Origin: Candidatus Woykebacteria bacterium GWB1_45_5 | Lineage (GTDB): Bacteria > Patescibacteriota > Microgenomatia > Woykebacterales > RBG-16-39-9b | Direction: 5' to 3' | DNA length: 24,159 bases | Assembly: GCA_001816645.1 (NCBI GenBank) | Contig: MHCO01000014.1 | Span: 9,518-33,676, forward strand | Shown here: positions 1-8,521 of the stretch, in pieces | Layout of the letters: each line of letters opens with the position of its first letter | How positions within the stretch are numbered: position 1 is the stretch's first letter | The notes under the pieces: generated by a model | The model's database searches: none | What the model saw: the letters and a program-made list of their open reading frames with translations, nothing else | Told to the model about the DNA's origin: nothing | Position numbers and translations under genes: made by a program

Positions 1-228
1 TTTTCGAAATCTTGTTCGGACATTGCGTATTTGCCAAACTTCGCCGCTAACCGAAGCCACCTCTCCCAAAACCACCTCACCTATTTTCTTTTTACCGCCG
101 TAAGTTTCATAACGAAAAGGAAAATGGTAAATAAGGTCACCGACGGTCCCAATATTCAATTTTTTTAGCTTTCTAAGAAAAGTTGGTCCAATGCGGGGGA
201 TTTCTTTCACTTGGGTATTTAGATCCAT
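1..228 (-). CDS. recG: ATP-dependent DNA helicase RecG, N-terminal part (cut by window edge)
   Basis: The 76 visible codons begin with ATG at 228 and run off the left edge in frame. The peptide starts MDLNTQVKEIPRIGPTFLRK and continues with a GDLIYHFPFRYE stretch. A helix-hairpin-helix-like 'IGP..LRKLKKL.I.TVGDL..HFP.RYE' is the usual start of the RecG wedge region. RecG remodels stalled replication forks and Holliday junctions; its helicase motifs would lie outside the window. It lies 13 bases after a tiny membrane-protein ORF and downstream of tyrS on the same strand, so it is probably the last visible member of a tyrS operon. Identification rests only on the N-terminus, so confidence is good but not complete. 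Confidence 0.8.
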   Translation of the reverse strand, partial: MDLNTQVKEIPRIGPTFLRKLKKLNIGTVGDLIYHFPFRYETYGGKKKIGEVVLGEVASVSGEVWQIRNVRTRFRK

Positions 229-241
229 TTGCCTTTACACC

Positions 242-343
242 TTAACTACCGGTGGCGAACAAGAACGGGAAAATTATAAGCCCAATGACGACCGTTGCAG
301 TTATCACTATCCAAAGCCAACGGCTTTTTCGAACAAAGTTCAT
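242..343 (-). CDS. 33-residue single-span membrane microprotein
   Basis: A short reading frame starts at ATG 343 and ends with TAA at 242-244. The start overlaps the tyrS stop (AAATGA), and a strong ribosome-binding site (AAAGGAGG) lies 6 bases upstream inside the last tyrS codons. The protein has a basic N-terminus (MNFVRKSRW), then one hydrophobic segment of about 20 residues, and ends FATGS. This is an N-in single-span topology. No family is recognisable. Translational coupling to tyrS and the excellent Shine-Dalgarno sequence make it likely to be expressed; conservation is untested. It is followed 13 bases later by recG. Confidence 0.55.
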   Translation of the reverse strand: MNFVRKSRWLWIVITATVVIGLIIFPFLFATGS

Positions 344-1536
344 TTCTGGCCTCCTTTCAAGATGATTTCCAGAGACTTAAATTTTCCAAGACGAAGGTTA
401 AGACCTTTTTTTAAAGTAACCATGGTTTTTGGATCCCTAATTTGTTGGCCATCAATCTTAAAACCGCCTTGAATAATTAGACGTCGGGCGGCGCTTTTAC
501 TGGAGGCTAGTTTATTTTTGATTAAAAAATCCAAAGCTTTAATCTTTTGCTCTGCGCCTATTGCTAAGATCGTTGGTCTAGGCTCTCCCTTTTCCTGAAA
601 GACCCGTTCAAACTCGCGGCGGGCTTTAACTGCCCAGCCCTCATCGTAATAGACCCTTACGATTTCGTAGGCTAGCTTTTTCTTGGCTTCTATTGGCGTT
701 ATTTTTTTGTTGGAAAGATCGGAGAAAACCGTATCTATCTGCTCGTTAGGTACTCTAGAACAGTAGATAAAATACTCACGCATTAAGGAGTCTGGTATTG
801 ACATAATTTTTCCAAATATATTTTCTGCTGAGTCAGCAAAAGCGATGTAATTTCCAGCGCTCTTACTCATCTTCTCTACCCCATCTAGACCGCGGAGCAA
901 CGGGGTTAAGACAATATCTTGTTCCTTTTGTCCGTACCGCTTTTGGATCTGCCTTCCCATTAGAAGATTTAACTTCTGATCAAGGCCACCGATTTCGACA
1001 TCGGCCGCTAACTTAACTGAATCATATCCTTGAAGAAGGGGGTAAAAGGATTCGAGCATACTTAAGTGATCCCGTTTTAGTCGTGTCCTAAATTCCTTCC
1101 GCTCCATTATTTGGGAAAAGGTAGCCTTGGAGGCTAGTTCAATTATTCCATCTATTCCCAGGTTGTTAAACCAGCTGCTGTTATAAACGGTTTTTGCCCT
1201 GCCTAAATCAACAATCTTGCCAGCTTGGGTAGTATAATCTTTCATATTTTCTTTAATCTTTTGTTTAGTAAGGGCAACCCGTTTAGTGGTTCGGCCAGAA
1301 GGGTCACCAATCGTAGCAGTGAAGTCCCCGATTACTAGAACTGCCTGATGACCAGCGTCTTGGAAGTCGCGAAGTTTTTGCAAAACCAAATAATGACCCA
1401 AATGCAGCTTGCTAGCGGTGGGGTCGATACCCAATTTCACGACTAGCTTTTTCCCCGAAGCTAACCGCTGCTTTAGAGACTGCTCTTCAATAATCTCAGC
1501 TACTCCTCTGGTCAAAAGTTCATTTATGCGAGACAT
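340..1536 (-). CDS. tyrS: Tyrosyl-tRNA synthetase
   Basis: A 398-residue class I synthetase that charges tRNA-Tyr with tyrosine in the cytoplasm. The ATP-binding HIGH-type motif is HLGH at residues 45-48 and the KMSKS loop is intact at about 221-225. The last ~65 residues form an S4-like RNA-binding domain (SSKSAARRLIIQGGFKIDGQ), so the domain order is Rossmann core, helical linker, S4. The length and the HLGH/KMSKS spacing fit the TyrZ-like branch of bacterial TyrRS. The ATG at 1536 is preceded by AGGAAAT, and a TATAAT box ends only 10 bases before it, so the mRNA leader may be just a few bases long. That box belongs to the repeated inverted-repeat promoter element shared with three tRNA loci in this window. 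The stop codon overlaps the next small ORF. Confidence 0.96.
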   Translation of the reverse strand: MSRINELLTRGVAEIIEEQSLKQRLASGKKLVVKLGIDPTASKLHLGHYLVLQKLRDFQDAGHQAVLVIGDFTATIGDPSGRTTKRVALTKQKIKENMKDYTTQAGKIVDLGRAKTVYNSSWFNNLGIDGIIELASKATFSQIMERKEFRTRLKRDHLSMLESFYPLLQGYDSVKLAADVEIGGLDQKLNLLMGRQIQKRYGQKEQDIVLTPLLRGLDGVEKMSKSAGNYIAFADSAENIFGKIMSIPDSLMREYFIYCSRVPNEQIDTVFSDLSNKKITPIEAKKKLAYEIVRVYYDEGWAVKARREFERVFQEKGEPRPTILAIGAEQKIKALDFLIKNKLASSKSAARRLIIQGGFKIDGQQIRDPKTMVTLKKGLNLRLGKFKSLEIILKGGQK

Positions 1537-1546
1537 ATTTCCTAAT

Positions 1547-1611
1547 ATTATATCTCGCTAGAGAAACAATAGAAAGCTTCGCTTTCTGCGTCGTTTACTC
1601 CTACGCGAGAT
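1547..1611 (-). promoter_or_regulatory. tyrS copy of the TTGTTT/CGAGATATAAT promoter element (copy A)
   Basis: On the minus strand the sequence TTGTTTCTCTAGCGAGA runs straight into TATAAT (1547-1552), identical over 23 bases to the copy before tRNA-Leu at 15596. The GCGAGAT arm (1552-1558) has its inverted partner ATCTCGC at 1605-1611, farther away than in the other copies because a small hairpin (AGAAAGC-TTC-GCTTTCT on the plus strand, 1571-1587) lies between. No good -35 box is seen at the usual spacing. It is inferred to be the tyrS promoter/operator. Confidence 0.6.
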
Positions 1612-1666
1612 CCCAATATTGCGGTTATAGTGAACTTTGTATAAATAATCTGGGCGACTGTTGGCC

Positions 1667-1695
1667 TTGAGACGAGACACTTCTTGTGGTACAAT
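1667..1695 (+). promoter_or_regulatory. Promoter of the class A PBP gene
   Basis: TTGAGA (1667-1672), a 17-base spacer and TACAAT (1690-1695) form a good sigma-70-type promoter. It gives a leader of about 40 bases before the ATG at 1745. Confidence 0.6.
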
Positions 1696-1744
1696 ACAAC
1701 CTACGAAAGATGCCTGACGCTTCATGCAAGACAATTAAAAAATT

Positions 1745-4279
1745 ATGAATCCTTCGTTTATACCAGTTCCGCCGCGGTTTAGCCGGCTTTTAAATCGTCG
1801 AAAATCTCGCCGTTTCAAGTTAAAACTTGTTAGCGGTCTTATTACATTTATATTTATTTCTTTTGTCGTCTTCCTTGTCGGGGTGACAATTGCCTTTGGT
1901 TTCTTTGCCCGGAACTTGCCTTCACCAAACAAACTTTCAGAAAAAAATTTCGAACAGTCAACTAAAATTTATGACCGAAACGGAGTTCTGCTTTATAATG
2001 TTTTTGGCGAACAAAACCGCACTTTAGTTACCTTAGATAAAATACCAAAAGATCTTAAAAACGCTACGGTTGCCATCGAAGATAAAAATTTTTACAAACA
2101 CAAAGGGTTTGATGTCTCTGGGTATTTACGAGCTAGTAAGCAGATTGTTTTTGAACATAAATTAACCGGTGGCTCCACCCTCACCCAACAACTAGTTAAA
2201 AACGCCCTTCTTTCTCCCGAACGGACAGTGACTAGGAAGATAAAGGAATTTATCCTGGCTGTTCAGATAGAGCGGCGTTACAGTAAAGATGAGATATTAC
2301 AGATTTATTTAAATGAGATACCTTACGGTGGTACAGCCTGGGGTACCGAAGCGGCGGCCAATCAATATTTTGCGAAACACGTCTGGGAACTGAACCTAGT
2401 GGAGAGCGCAATATTAGCCGGTTTACCACAGAAACCAACAGTTTACTCCCCGTTTGGCGCCGATCCCGAGGCGTATAAAGAGCGTACCAAAAATGTTTTG
2501 CGGCGGATGCGTGAGGATGGGTATATAACCAAAGAGCAAGAGAAGAAAGCAGGAGCAGAGTTGCCTAATGTGAAATTTGCTAGTTTCGGTCAAAACATTT
2601 TGGCTCCCCACTTTTCGATTTACGTTAAGAATAAACTAGAAGAAAAGTACGGAGCTAGGTTGGTTCAAGAAGGTGGTTTGAATGTGACTACTACGTTGGA
2701 TATAAAGCTACAAGAAATGGCACAAGAGGTTGTTAGCGCCCAGGTAGAAAAAGAGAAGAATATCCATGTCGGCAACGGAGCTGCTATAATTCAAAATTCA
2801 AAAACCGGAGAAATGTTGGCTTGGGTAGGCTCTAAAGATTATTTCGCTCAAGATATACCAGGACAATACGATGTCGTTTCGCAAGCCCTCCGTCAACCAG
2901 GCAGCGCCCTTAAACCCTTTGTTTATCTTACCGGGTTTAAAAAAGGCTACACACCGGCAACAATGTTGCTTGATATTAGTACCGATTTTGGCAATTACCG
3001 ACCAACCAACTATTCTGGTGATTTTTTTGGCCCGGTCCCTGTTCGCCAGGCTATTGGAAGCTCGTTGAATATCCCGGCAGTAAAAATGTTAGCAGTGGCT
3101 GGACTTGACGATACTATTGGTACTCTTAAAGATTTTGGTATCACCACCTTAAACGACCCATCAAAATATGGATTAGCACTCACCCTTGGTGGAGGGGCGA
3201 TAAAGCTGATCGAGCTTACCAATGCGTATTCGATTTTAGGTAACGGTGGAAAATACATCTCTCCGGTCGTTATTTTAAAAGTGACAGACCCCAAAGGTAG
3301 AGTTCTTGAGGAATTTAAGCCGCCTGCCAAACAGAAACAGGTGGCTACACCAGAACATGTTTATCTCATGCAAAATATCCTTTCTGACAAAGCCGCTAAG
3401 GCAGCTTTTGGTATTTGGGCGAACCGCCTAAATTTCCGACCAGATATTGCCTCAAAGACGGGTACAAGCGAGCGCTTTATTGACAACTGGGCCTTTGGGA
3501 CTTCTCCAAGCTACACCGTAGGAGTTTGGGTTGGCAACAATGACAACTCCCCGATGGGTCCCCGCTTTGCTTCAGGAGTGACCGGAGCCGCCCCTATCTT
3601 CTATGACCTCGGGCGCCGTTTATTTGAAGGAAAGAAAGTGGAGGAGTGGTACCGGCCAGCCGGTGTTGTAAATGCAGCTGTTGACTCGCTTTCTGGTATG
3701 AAACCAGGTAAATATAGCGGGAGCGCAAGGGAAGAAGTTTTCACCAAATGGCAAGCACCGACCCAGGAAGATGATATGCATAAAGAGGTGAAAATTTGTA
3801 AACCAACTGGCCTTTTAGCTAACCCCTCTTGCGAAGCGGCTGGTTTAGCGGAAACACAAGTTTATCTAGTTATGTATGATCCTTATACTAAACAATTCCA
3901 ACCATCATTTAAATTGTGTAAACCCTCATGCCCACCAACCGAGACCGACTCGAATGTTTATACCCCACTTCCCACCAGTTTAAGCGTGGTTATCACCTCG
4001 CCGGGCGATGATGCTACGGTTTCTACTAGTTTTACTCTGAAAGCAAAACTAGCTGGTCCAAATCAACTAACAGCTGTAGAGTTTTATCTAAATGGGGTTT
4101 TGAAAGAAACTCTTACCTTTCCGCCTAGCGATGTAAGCCACACCTTCAGCGGTGTGGCACCCTCGCCCACCAAATATACAGTGATGGTGAAGGTTTATGA
4201 TAGCGCAGGAGATTCGAAAACAGCGTCAATTAAGGTCAAAGTAACTGCTGGCTCGCCAATGATTCTCTCCCCACCTTAA
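1745..4279 (+). CDS. Class A penicillin-binding protein (glycosyltransferase/transpeptidase)
   Basis: An 844-residue bifunctional murein synthase that polymerises lipid II and cross-links stem peptides outside the membrane. A basic cytoplasmic tail is followed by one membrane anchor at about residues 29-55. The GT51 domain shows EDKNFYKHKG (112-121, catalytic Glu112) and GGSTLTQQLVKN (142-153). The transpeptidase domain shows SALK (Ser near 386), SSLN and KTGTS (near 571). Four cysteines in the following linker (KICKP, NPSCE, KLCKPSC) could form disulfides. The last ~90 residues, from about 745, look like a bacterial Ig-like domain with a YLNG/YDSAGD pattern. The architecture is PBP1A/PonA-like. 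The TAA overlaps the convergent pheT stop by 3 bases and no terminator separates them. Confidence 0.94.
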   Translation: MNPSFIPVPPRFSRLLNRRKSRRFKLKLVSGLITFIFISFVVFLVGVTIAFGFFARNLPSPNKLSEKNFEQSTKIYDRNGVLLYNVFGEQNRTLVTLDKIPKDLKNATVAIEDKNFYKHKGFDVSGYLRASKQIVFEHKLTGGSTLTQQLVKNALLSPERTVTRKIKEFILAVQIERRYSKDEILQIYLNEIPYGGTAWGTEAAANQYFAKHVWELNLVESAILAGLPQKPTVYSPFGADPEAYKERTKNVLRRMREDGYITKEQEKKAGAELPNVKFASFGQNILAPHFSIYVKNKLEEKYGARLVQEGGLNVTTTLDIKLQEMAQEVVSAQVEKEKNIHVGNGAAIIQNSKTGEMLAWVGSKDYFAQDIPGQYDVVSQALRQPGSALKPFVYLTGFKKGYTPATMLLDISTDFGNYRPTNYSGDFFGPVPVRQAIGSSLNIPAVKMLAVAGLDDTIGTLKDFGITTLNDPSKYGLALTLGGGAIKLIELTNAYSILGNGGKYISPVVILKVTDPKGRVLEEFKPPAKQKQVATPEHVYLMQNILSDKAAKAAFGIWANRLNFRPDIASKTGTSERFIDNWAFGTSPSYTVGVWVGNNDNSPMGPRFASGVTGAAPIFYDLGRRLFEGKKVEEWYRPAGVVNAAVDSLSGMKPGKYSGSAREEVFTKWQAPTQEDDMHKEVKICKPTGLLANPSCEAAGLAETQVYLVMYDPYTKQFQPSFKLCKPSCPPTETDSNVYTPLPTSLSVVITSPGDDATVSTSFTLKAKLAGPNQLTAVEFYLNGVLKETLTFPPSDVSHTFSGVAPSPTKYTVMVKVYDSAGDSKTASIKVKVTAGSPMILSPP

Positions 4280-6276
4280 ACGCCTTTTATCCTTGGTTCA
4301 GCACCAATTTTTTCAAGCGCTGCTAAGACCTTCTTGCGAATAGTATCTACCTCCTCCTTCTTTAAAGTATGTGCGCTATCATAGTATTCAATTCCGATGA
4401 GGATTGATCTCCTAGTCCCTATAATCGTATCCTCTAGGAGTTCTGCTTGATAATAATTTTTTCCCGCTCCCTCCTTAACCGCTTCTAGTACAGCGGCAAA
4501 GTTTGTTTTGTTTGGTAGAAAAAGCGAAATGTTTTCCCGAGCGGTTGGAAACTTCGGTGCAGGTTGGTAAGAAGTTTCAGTCGCCAACGATTTTAAAGTT
4601 TCCAAATCTAGCTCAAACGCAAAGGTTGGGGCTGGGGTGTCGAACCTCGCAAGTACGTTAGTGCTGATATCACCAACCACCCCGACAAAATTTCCTTTGA
4701 CAAAGACATTAGCAACGCCCTCACCAAACGATGCAACTTTCTCAGCCTTAGAGAAACTAGATTCCTTGTAGATATTTAGTTTTCGAAGAACAGCCTCCAC
4801 CACTCCTTTGGCGAACGAAAAGTTTGAATTTACCAAAAGAGCAGCGACTTTCTTTGGTTGGTTTGGTAAGCCGTTCTTTGTTTCATGCTTTTCGAAGACC
4901 TTTCCAACTTCGAACAGCGAAAAGGAGTGATGGCTAGCCATGTTCGATTTTGCTGCTAGCAACAAACCAACAAGTAAGGTTGGTCTTAAGTATTCATGAT
5001 CAATAATCAGACGATTAGCAACCTTTAAACAAACCTCACTTTTTATTTCGATATTTTCTAAAACGGAGGCGCTGGTAAGGGTGTTGCTGTAAATTTCCTT
5101 TAGGCCAAGAGAAACAAATACTTGCTTTATTTCTTGATCAAAGTCCGCTATCTGTAAAGACACCGTTGGCGGCTGGCCAGTGGGTAAGGTTTTAGGAAAT
5201 TTATTATAGCCAAAAAGTCGGCCAACCTCTTCGGTCAGATCAATCGGTGAGTTGATATCGGTTCGAAAAGAAGGGATGGTGACTGAAATAGCTTCGTTTC
5301 CCAAAGCGAAGGCGAATTCTAAACGGGACAGGTATTCACAAATTTCTTTAGGCGTTAATGAGATTCCCAGCACTTTCTTAAATAAGGAAATTGGCGCTTC
5401 AAATTTCCGCTCAACTGGTGGGTAACCAACACTTTTAATCCTGGAAACAAGCTGGCCTTGAGTTATGGTGCGGAAGAGCTCAGCCGCTCTTTCAAAGGCA
5501 AAGCGGTGGCCGCTTGGGTCTAGTTGTTTTTCGAAACGGTTGCTTGCTTCGGTCCGTAGCCCTAGAGCTTGGGAGGTGCGGCGAATCGTCAAGGGATCAT
5601 AGAGTGGTGCGTGAAGGATAACTGTCTTGGTGTTTTGATCGACCTCACTTACCTTTCCGCCCATTAAGCCAGCTAGATCGATAATTCTTTCGGAATCTTC
5701 GATAATAATAGCGCCTGCGGGTAGTTTTCTTTCGATATTATCCAAAGTAGTGATTATCTCACCTTCCTTAGAGGCTCTAAGAACCATCTTTTCTTTTACC
5801 TTATTATAATCAAAGGCATGCATTGGCTGGCCTGTTTCAAGCATTACGTAGTTCGTGATATCAACAATGTTGTTTATACTGCGGATTCCGGATTTCTCGA
5901 GCCGATTAGCGAGCCAACCTGGCGAAGGGGCTACCTTTACCGAGTCGATTATGCCTAAGCTATAGTAAGGACAAAGTTTTTCATCAATCACCTCTAGTAC
6001 AAACCTTCCCTTACTCATCGAAAGTTTAGGGATTTCAGTGAAAGCTGGCGGTAGCCTTAACACTCTCCTATAGATAGCAGCAATTTCTCGGGCTATGCCA
6101 ATCACCGAAAGACAGTCTGCGCGGTTGGGCGTGATTTCAAAATCAAAGATAGTATCACCGCCTATTTTTTCGATCGCTTCTACTTTGGTGCCGGAATACA
6201 ATAGATCTTCCGCCAGCTTTTCCGGCTCCTCTTTTATTTCGATAAATTCACAAAGCCAAGATAAAGGCAATTTCAT
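4276..6276 (-). CDS. pheT: Phenylalanyl-tRNA synthetase beta subunit, short form
   Basis: A 666-residue beta subunit of the alpha2-beta2 PheRS. The N-terminal 40 residues pass directly into the B1 region (FEITPNRADCLSVIGIARE, about 46-64). The EMAP-II-like tRNA-binding domain that usually separates these parts is missing, which accounts for most of the difference from the usual ~800 residues. B3/B4 editing-domain sequences follow (NIVDITNYVMLETGQPMHAF), then B5 and a catalytic-like core. The last ~90 residues are the ferredoxin-fold anticodon-binding domain, starting near FPTARENISLFLP and ending RIKGV. It starts 4 bases after the pheS stop, so the subunits are co-transcribed. It converges with the PBP gene at its 3' end. 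Confidence 0.95.
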   Translation of the reverse strand: MKLPLSWLCEFIEIKEEPEKLAEDLLYSGTKVEAIEKIGGDTIFDFEITPNRADCLSVIGIAREIAAIYRRVLRLPPAFTEIPKLSMSKGRFVLEVIDEKLCPYYSLGIIDSVKVAPSPGWLANRLEKSGIRSINNIVDITNYVMLETGQPMHAFDYNKVKEKMVLRASKEGEIITTLDNIERKLPAGAIIIEDSERIIDLAGLMGGKVSEVDQNTKTVILHAPLYDPLTIRRTSQALGLRTEASNRFEKQLDPSGHRFAFERAAELFRTITQGQLVSRIKSVGYPPVERKFEAPISLFKKVLGISLTPKEICEYLSRLEFAFALGNEAISVTIPSFRTDINSPIDLTEEVGRLFGYNKFPKTLPTGQPPTVSLQIADFDQEIKQVFVSLGLKEIYSNTLTSASVLENIEIKSEVCLKVANRLIIDHEYLRPTLLVGLLLAAKSNMASHHSFSLFEVGKVFEKHETKNGLPNQPKKVAALLVNSNFSFAKGVVEAVLRKLNIYKESSFSKAEKVASFGEGVANVFVKGNFVGVVGDISTNVLARFDTPAPTFAFELDLETLKSLATETSYQPAPKFPTARENISLFLPNKTNFAAVLEAVKEGAGKNYYQAELLEDTIIGTRRSILIGIEYYDSAHTLKKEEVDTIRKKVLAALEKIGAEPRIKGV

Positions 6277-6280
6277 AAGC

Positions 6281-7255
6281 TTAGAATTGGTTCAAAAAAC
6301 GAAGGTCGTTATCGAACAAAATTCTAATATCGCCGATTCCGTATTTGAGCATCACCAAGCGTTCGATGCCCATACCAAAGGCGAACCCTTGGTATTTTGC
6401 CGGGTCCACACCACCATTGCGAAGAACACGTGGGTGTACCATCCCCGCACCTAAAATTTCCAACCAACCTTTTTTTGGGTGAAGCACTTCTACCTCAATC
6501 GATGGCTCGGTATAGGGGAAATGATGAGCATAGGAGCGCATTTTTGTTCTGGGGCCGAAAAACCCTTTAACAAAGAAGTCTAATGACCCAAGGAGATCAG
6601 TTAGACTGATTCGTTCGTCAACCGCCAACCCTTCGATTTGATAAAACGAAGGGAAGTGAGTAGCATCAGGCATATCCCGCCGATAACAACGGCCGGGAAA
6701 AAGAACTCTTACTGGTGGTTTGTGACTTTCTAAATAGCGAACCTGCATGTTGCTGGTATGAGTGCGAAGCAAAAGCTCGTCGTTGATATAATAGGTTTGT
6801 TGAGCGTCCCTTGCTGGGTGGTTAGGTGGCATGTTAAGTTTTTGGAAATTATAAGTGTCAGTGTCGACTTCAGGGCCTTCTATGGTGGTGAATCCAAGAT
6901 AGTGGAAAATTTCCTTTACTTCATTGATTACCTTGGTGAGCGGATGTAAGCTACCAGCTTCAATTTTTTTACCCGGAGCAGTAATGTCGATAACCCGCTG
7001 TTCCGTTGAAGCTTTAGTTATTTCTGATCTTGCTGCCAAAGCTTCCTGCAGTTTGGATCTTAGCTGACGGACCTTTGTACCGACTCCAGCTCTTTCTGTA
7101 ACTGACAATTTGGGGATTTCTTGGGTGATTTTTGGAAGAATGCCCTTTTTCCGACTAAAGTATTTGATCCGCAACCCCTCTAATTCTTTTTCGCCTGTCG
7201 CTTTAGCGACCTCTTCTAGGGCCTCTTTGCTGATTTTAGCTAAATCTAGTTTCAT
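6281..7255 (-). CDS. pheS: Phenylalanyl-tRNA synthetase alpha subunit
   Basis: A 324-residue class II catalytic subunit of PheRS. The N-terminal ~90 residues form a helical tRNA-contacting arm. The core carries motif 2 (FPGRCYRRDMPDATHFPSFY followed by QIEGLAVD) and motif 3 (FAFGMGIERLVMLKYGIGDI), with phenylalanine-pocket residues around EVEVLHPKKGW. The ATG at 7255 follows a TACAAT-like -10 by about 30 bases and a terminator that ends the preceding rplT operon, so pheST appears to have its own promoter. It is the first gene of a pheS-pheT pair, in the order usual downstream of infC-rpmI-rplT. Confidence 0.96.
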   Translation of the reverse strand: MKLDLAKISKEALEEVAKATGEKELEGLRIKYFSRKKGILPKITQEIPKLSVTERAGVGTKVRQLRSKLQEALAARSEITKASTEQRVIDITAPGKKIEAGSLHPLTKVINEVKEIFHYLGFTTIEGPEVDTDTYNFQKLNMPPNHPARDAQQTYYINDELLLRTHTSNMQVRYLESHKPPVRVLFPGRCYRRDMPDATHFPSFYQIEGLAVDERISLTDLLGSLDFFVKGFFGPRTKMRSYAHHFPYTEPSIEVEVLHPKKGWLEILGAGMVHPRVLRNGGVDPAKYQGFAFGMGIERLVMLKYGIGDIRILFDNDLRFLNQF

Positions 7256-7322
7256 ATCGCAAGGTTTTGGTGAGTCTGTTTCATTGTAACATACGACGAG
7301 TTTGGATTAGAAGAGGCCGAGC

Positions 7323-7386
7323 AAAAAAATTAGCCTCAAGGTGGGAAGCTCACGCCTGCCCTACATGAGCTCCCCACCTTAAGGCT
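7323..7386 (-). terminator. Rho-independent terminator after rplT
   Basis: Long inverted repeat with arms 7332-7352 and 7366-7386 (21 bases each, two mismatches) and a 13-base loop. On the minus strand it is followed by a run of seven T (7323-7329). It closes the thrS-to-rplT operon about 75 bases after the rplT stop and ahead of the pheS promoter. Confidence 0.85.
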
Positions 7387-7460
7387 AAGCGCATTTATTT
7401 TAACATAGTGCGACGTATTTGTCAAGACTATGGGGCTGATATCAGTGGTAACTATAGGTT

Positions 7461-7808
7461 TTATCTGGAAATTTTTTCGATGATCTGTCTGAAGACTACA
7501 TTGTCTGAAATAGACAAATCTGCTAATATTTTACGGTCGATTTCGATGTTTGCATCTTTTAACCCCCGGATAAACTGGCTGTAAGATAATCCCTCCGCGC
7601 GGAGAGCGGCGTTTATTTTTGCAATCCAAAGCGCTCGTTTTTGCCTCTTACGCTCTCTTCGACCGGCAAAGGCGTAAGCACCAGCATGCATCACCGCTTC
7701 TTTAGCCGTTTTTACCAATCGTTTCCTCGCGCCGCGATAACCTTTGGCGGCAGCTAAAATCTTTTTGTCTTTTCTTTTTTTGATTAGACCACGTTTTACC
7801 CTTACCAG
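7461..7808 (-). CDS. rplT: Large-subunit ribosomal protein L20, CTG start
   Basis: 115-residue L20, an early 50S assembly protein that binds 23S rRNA. The N-terminal basic arm ([29 protein letters not shown]) and globular core ([39 protein letters not shown]) are complete. The family start 'M(V/A)RVKRG' aligns with a CTG codon at 7806-7808. GGGAGG lies 6 bases upstream and no ATG, GTG or TTG occurs between there and the conserved arm; the next TTG at 7718 would delete the arm. CTG is therefore the best start. It lies one base after the rpmI stop, and the Shine-Dalgarno sequence is made from the last L35 codons. L20 is known to autoregulate in other bacteria; no leader structure was identified here. 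Confidence 0.93.
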   Translation of the reverse strand: MVRVKRGLIKKRKDKKILAAAKGYRGARKRLVKTAKEAVMHAGAYAFAGRRERKRQKRALWIAKINAALRAEGLSYSQFIRGLKDANIEIDRKILADLSISDNVVFRQIIEKISR

Positions 7809-7809
7809 A

Positions 7810-8001
7810 TTAACCTCCCAAAAACTTTTCTATTTTTCTTCTGAAACCGGCCGATACTTTCGCTGGTTCTTTCTGTGCGCGGATTCTCTTTTTTGTTTTT
7901 TTCCTTTTCAGGTGAGAAGAGTAGGCGTGGCCTCTTAACAGCTTTCCCGTAGCTGTTAATTTAAACCTTTTCTTTGCTGCTTTCTTTGTCTTTTGCTTCA
8001 T
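7810..8001 (-). CDS. rpmI: Large-subunit ribosomal protein L35
   Basis: 63-residue highly basic L35 ([20 protein letters not shown]..., [16 protein letters not shown]). The family pattern '[14 protein letters not shown]...H....K...KR' is clear. The ATG lies inside the 3' end of infC in another frame, a 41-base overlap, with an AAGGA site upstream. It encodes the Shine-Dalgarno of rplT in its last codons. Order infC-rpmI-rplT is conserved across bacteria. Confidence 0.95.
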   Translation of the reverse strand: MKQKTKKAAKKRFKLTATGKLLRGHAYSSHLKRKKTKKRIRAQKEPAKVSAGFRRKIEKFLGG

Positions 8002-8521
8002 GTCTCGTTCCTTTTTTTATTGGTTGTAAACTTAAAAACAAAGCCTTACCGACTAATCTAGGTTCCCCGTCCTTTTCGGCAATATTAGCAAGCTGATTTA
8101 AAGCTTTGTCCAGCACTTGGCGGCCAAGCTCGGGATGGGTGATTTCCCGGCCGGCGAATTTTACTGTAAATTTAACTCGGTCACCGCTTTTCAGAAAATC
8201 TCTTGCCTGTTCAACCCGAACTGCTAAATCATGGTCGCTTATCAAAGGTCCGAGCCAGATCTCCTTTGTGTCAATTTCTTTTGTTTTCTTTTTTGCAACC
8301 CGTTCTTTCCTCGCTTCCTCGTACTTAAATTTTTTGAAATCGATCAATCGAACAACCGGGGGGTCAGCTTTTGGGGCAATTTCAACCAGATCCAAGGAAG
8401 AGTCTCTTGCTTTTTTTAGGGCTTCTTCGATGCTCAATATCCCGATTTGTTTACTATTTGCATCGATTACTCGGACATCCCTCGCCCTAATATTCTGATT
8501 GATACGGTAAAACTTTCCTAT
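7961..8521 (-). CDS. infC: Translation initiation factor IF-3, non-standard start codon
   Basis: IF-3 binds the 30S subunit, checks the start codon and blocks early 50S joining. The N domain begins [20 protein letters not shown], followed by [20 protein letters not shown]; the linker is [19 protein letters not shown]; the C domain contains [17 protein letters not shown]. In frame, between the upstream TAG and the conserved N domain, there is no ATG, GTG or TTG. The most economical start is ATA at 8521-8519, which overlaps the tsaC stop (ATAG) and has GGAGGAG 8 bases upstream. ATC at 8503 is an alternative. E. coli infC uses AUU, through which IF-3 represses its own translation. A rare start here fits the same autocontrol, which is an inference. 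A TTG at 8437 would remove 28 conserved residues. Confidence 0.92.
   Translation of the reverse strand: MGKFYRINQNIRARDVRVIDANSKQIGILSIEEALKKARDSSLDLVEIAPKADPPVVRLIDFKKFKYEEARKERVAKKKTKEIDTKEIWLGPLISDHDLAVRVEQARDFLKSGDRVKFTVKFAGREITHPELGRQVLDKALNQLANIAEKDGEPRLVGKALFLSLQPIKKGTRHEAKDKESSKEKV

Noticed and set aside
7332..7386. L20-binding regulatory RNA
   Set aside because: The structure lies after rplT and has a T-run, so it is a terminator rather than a leader control element.
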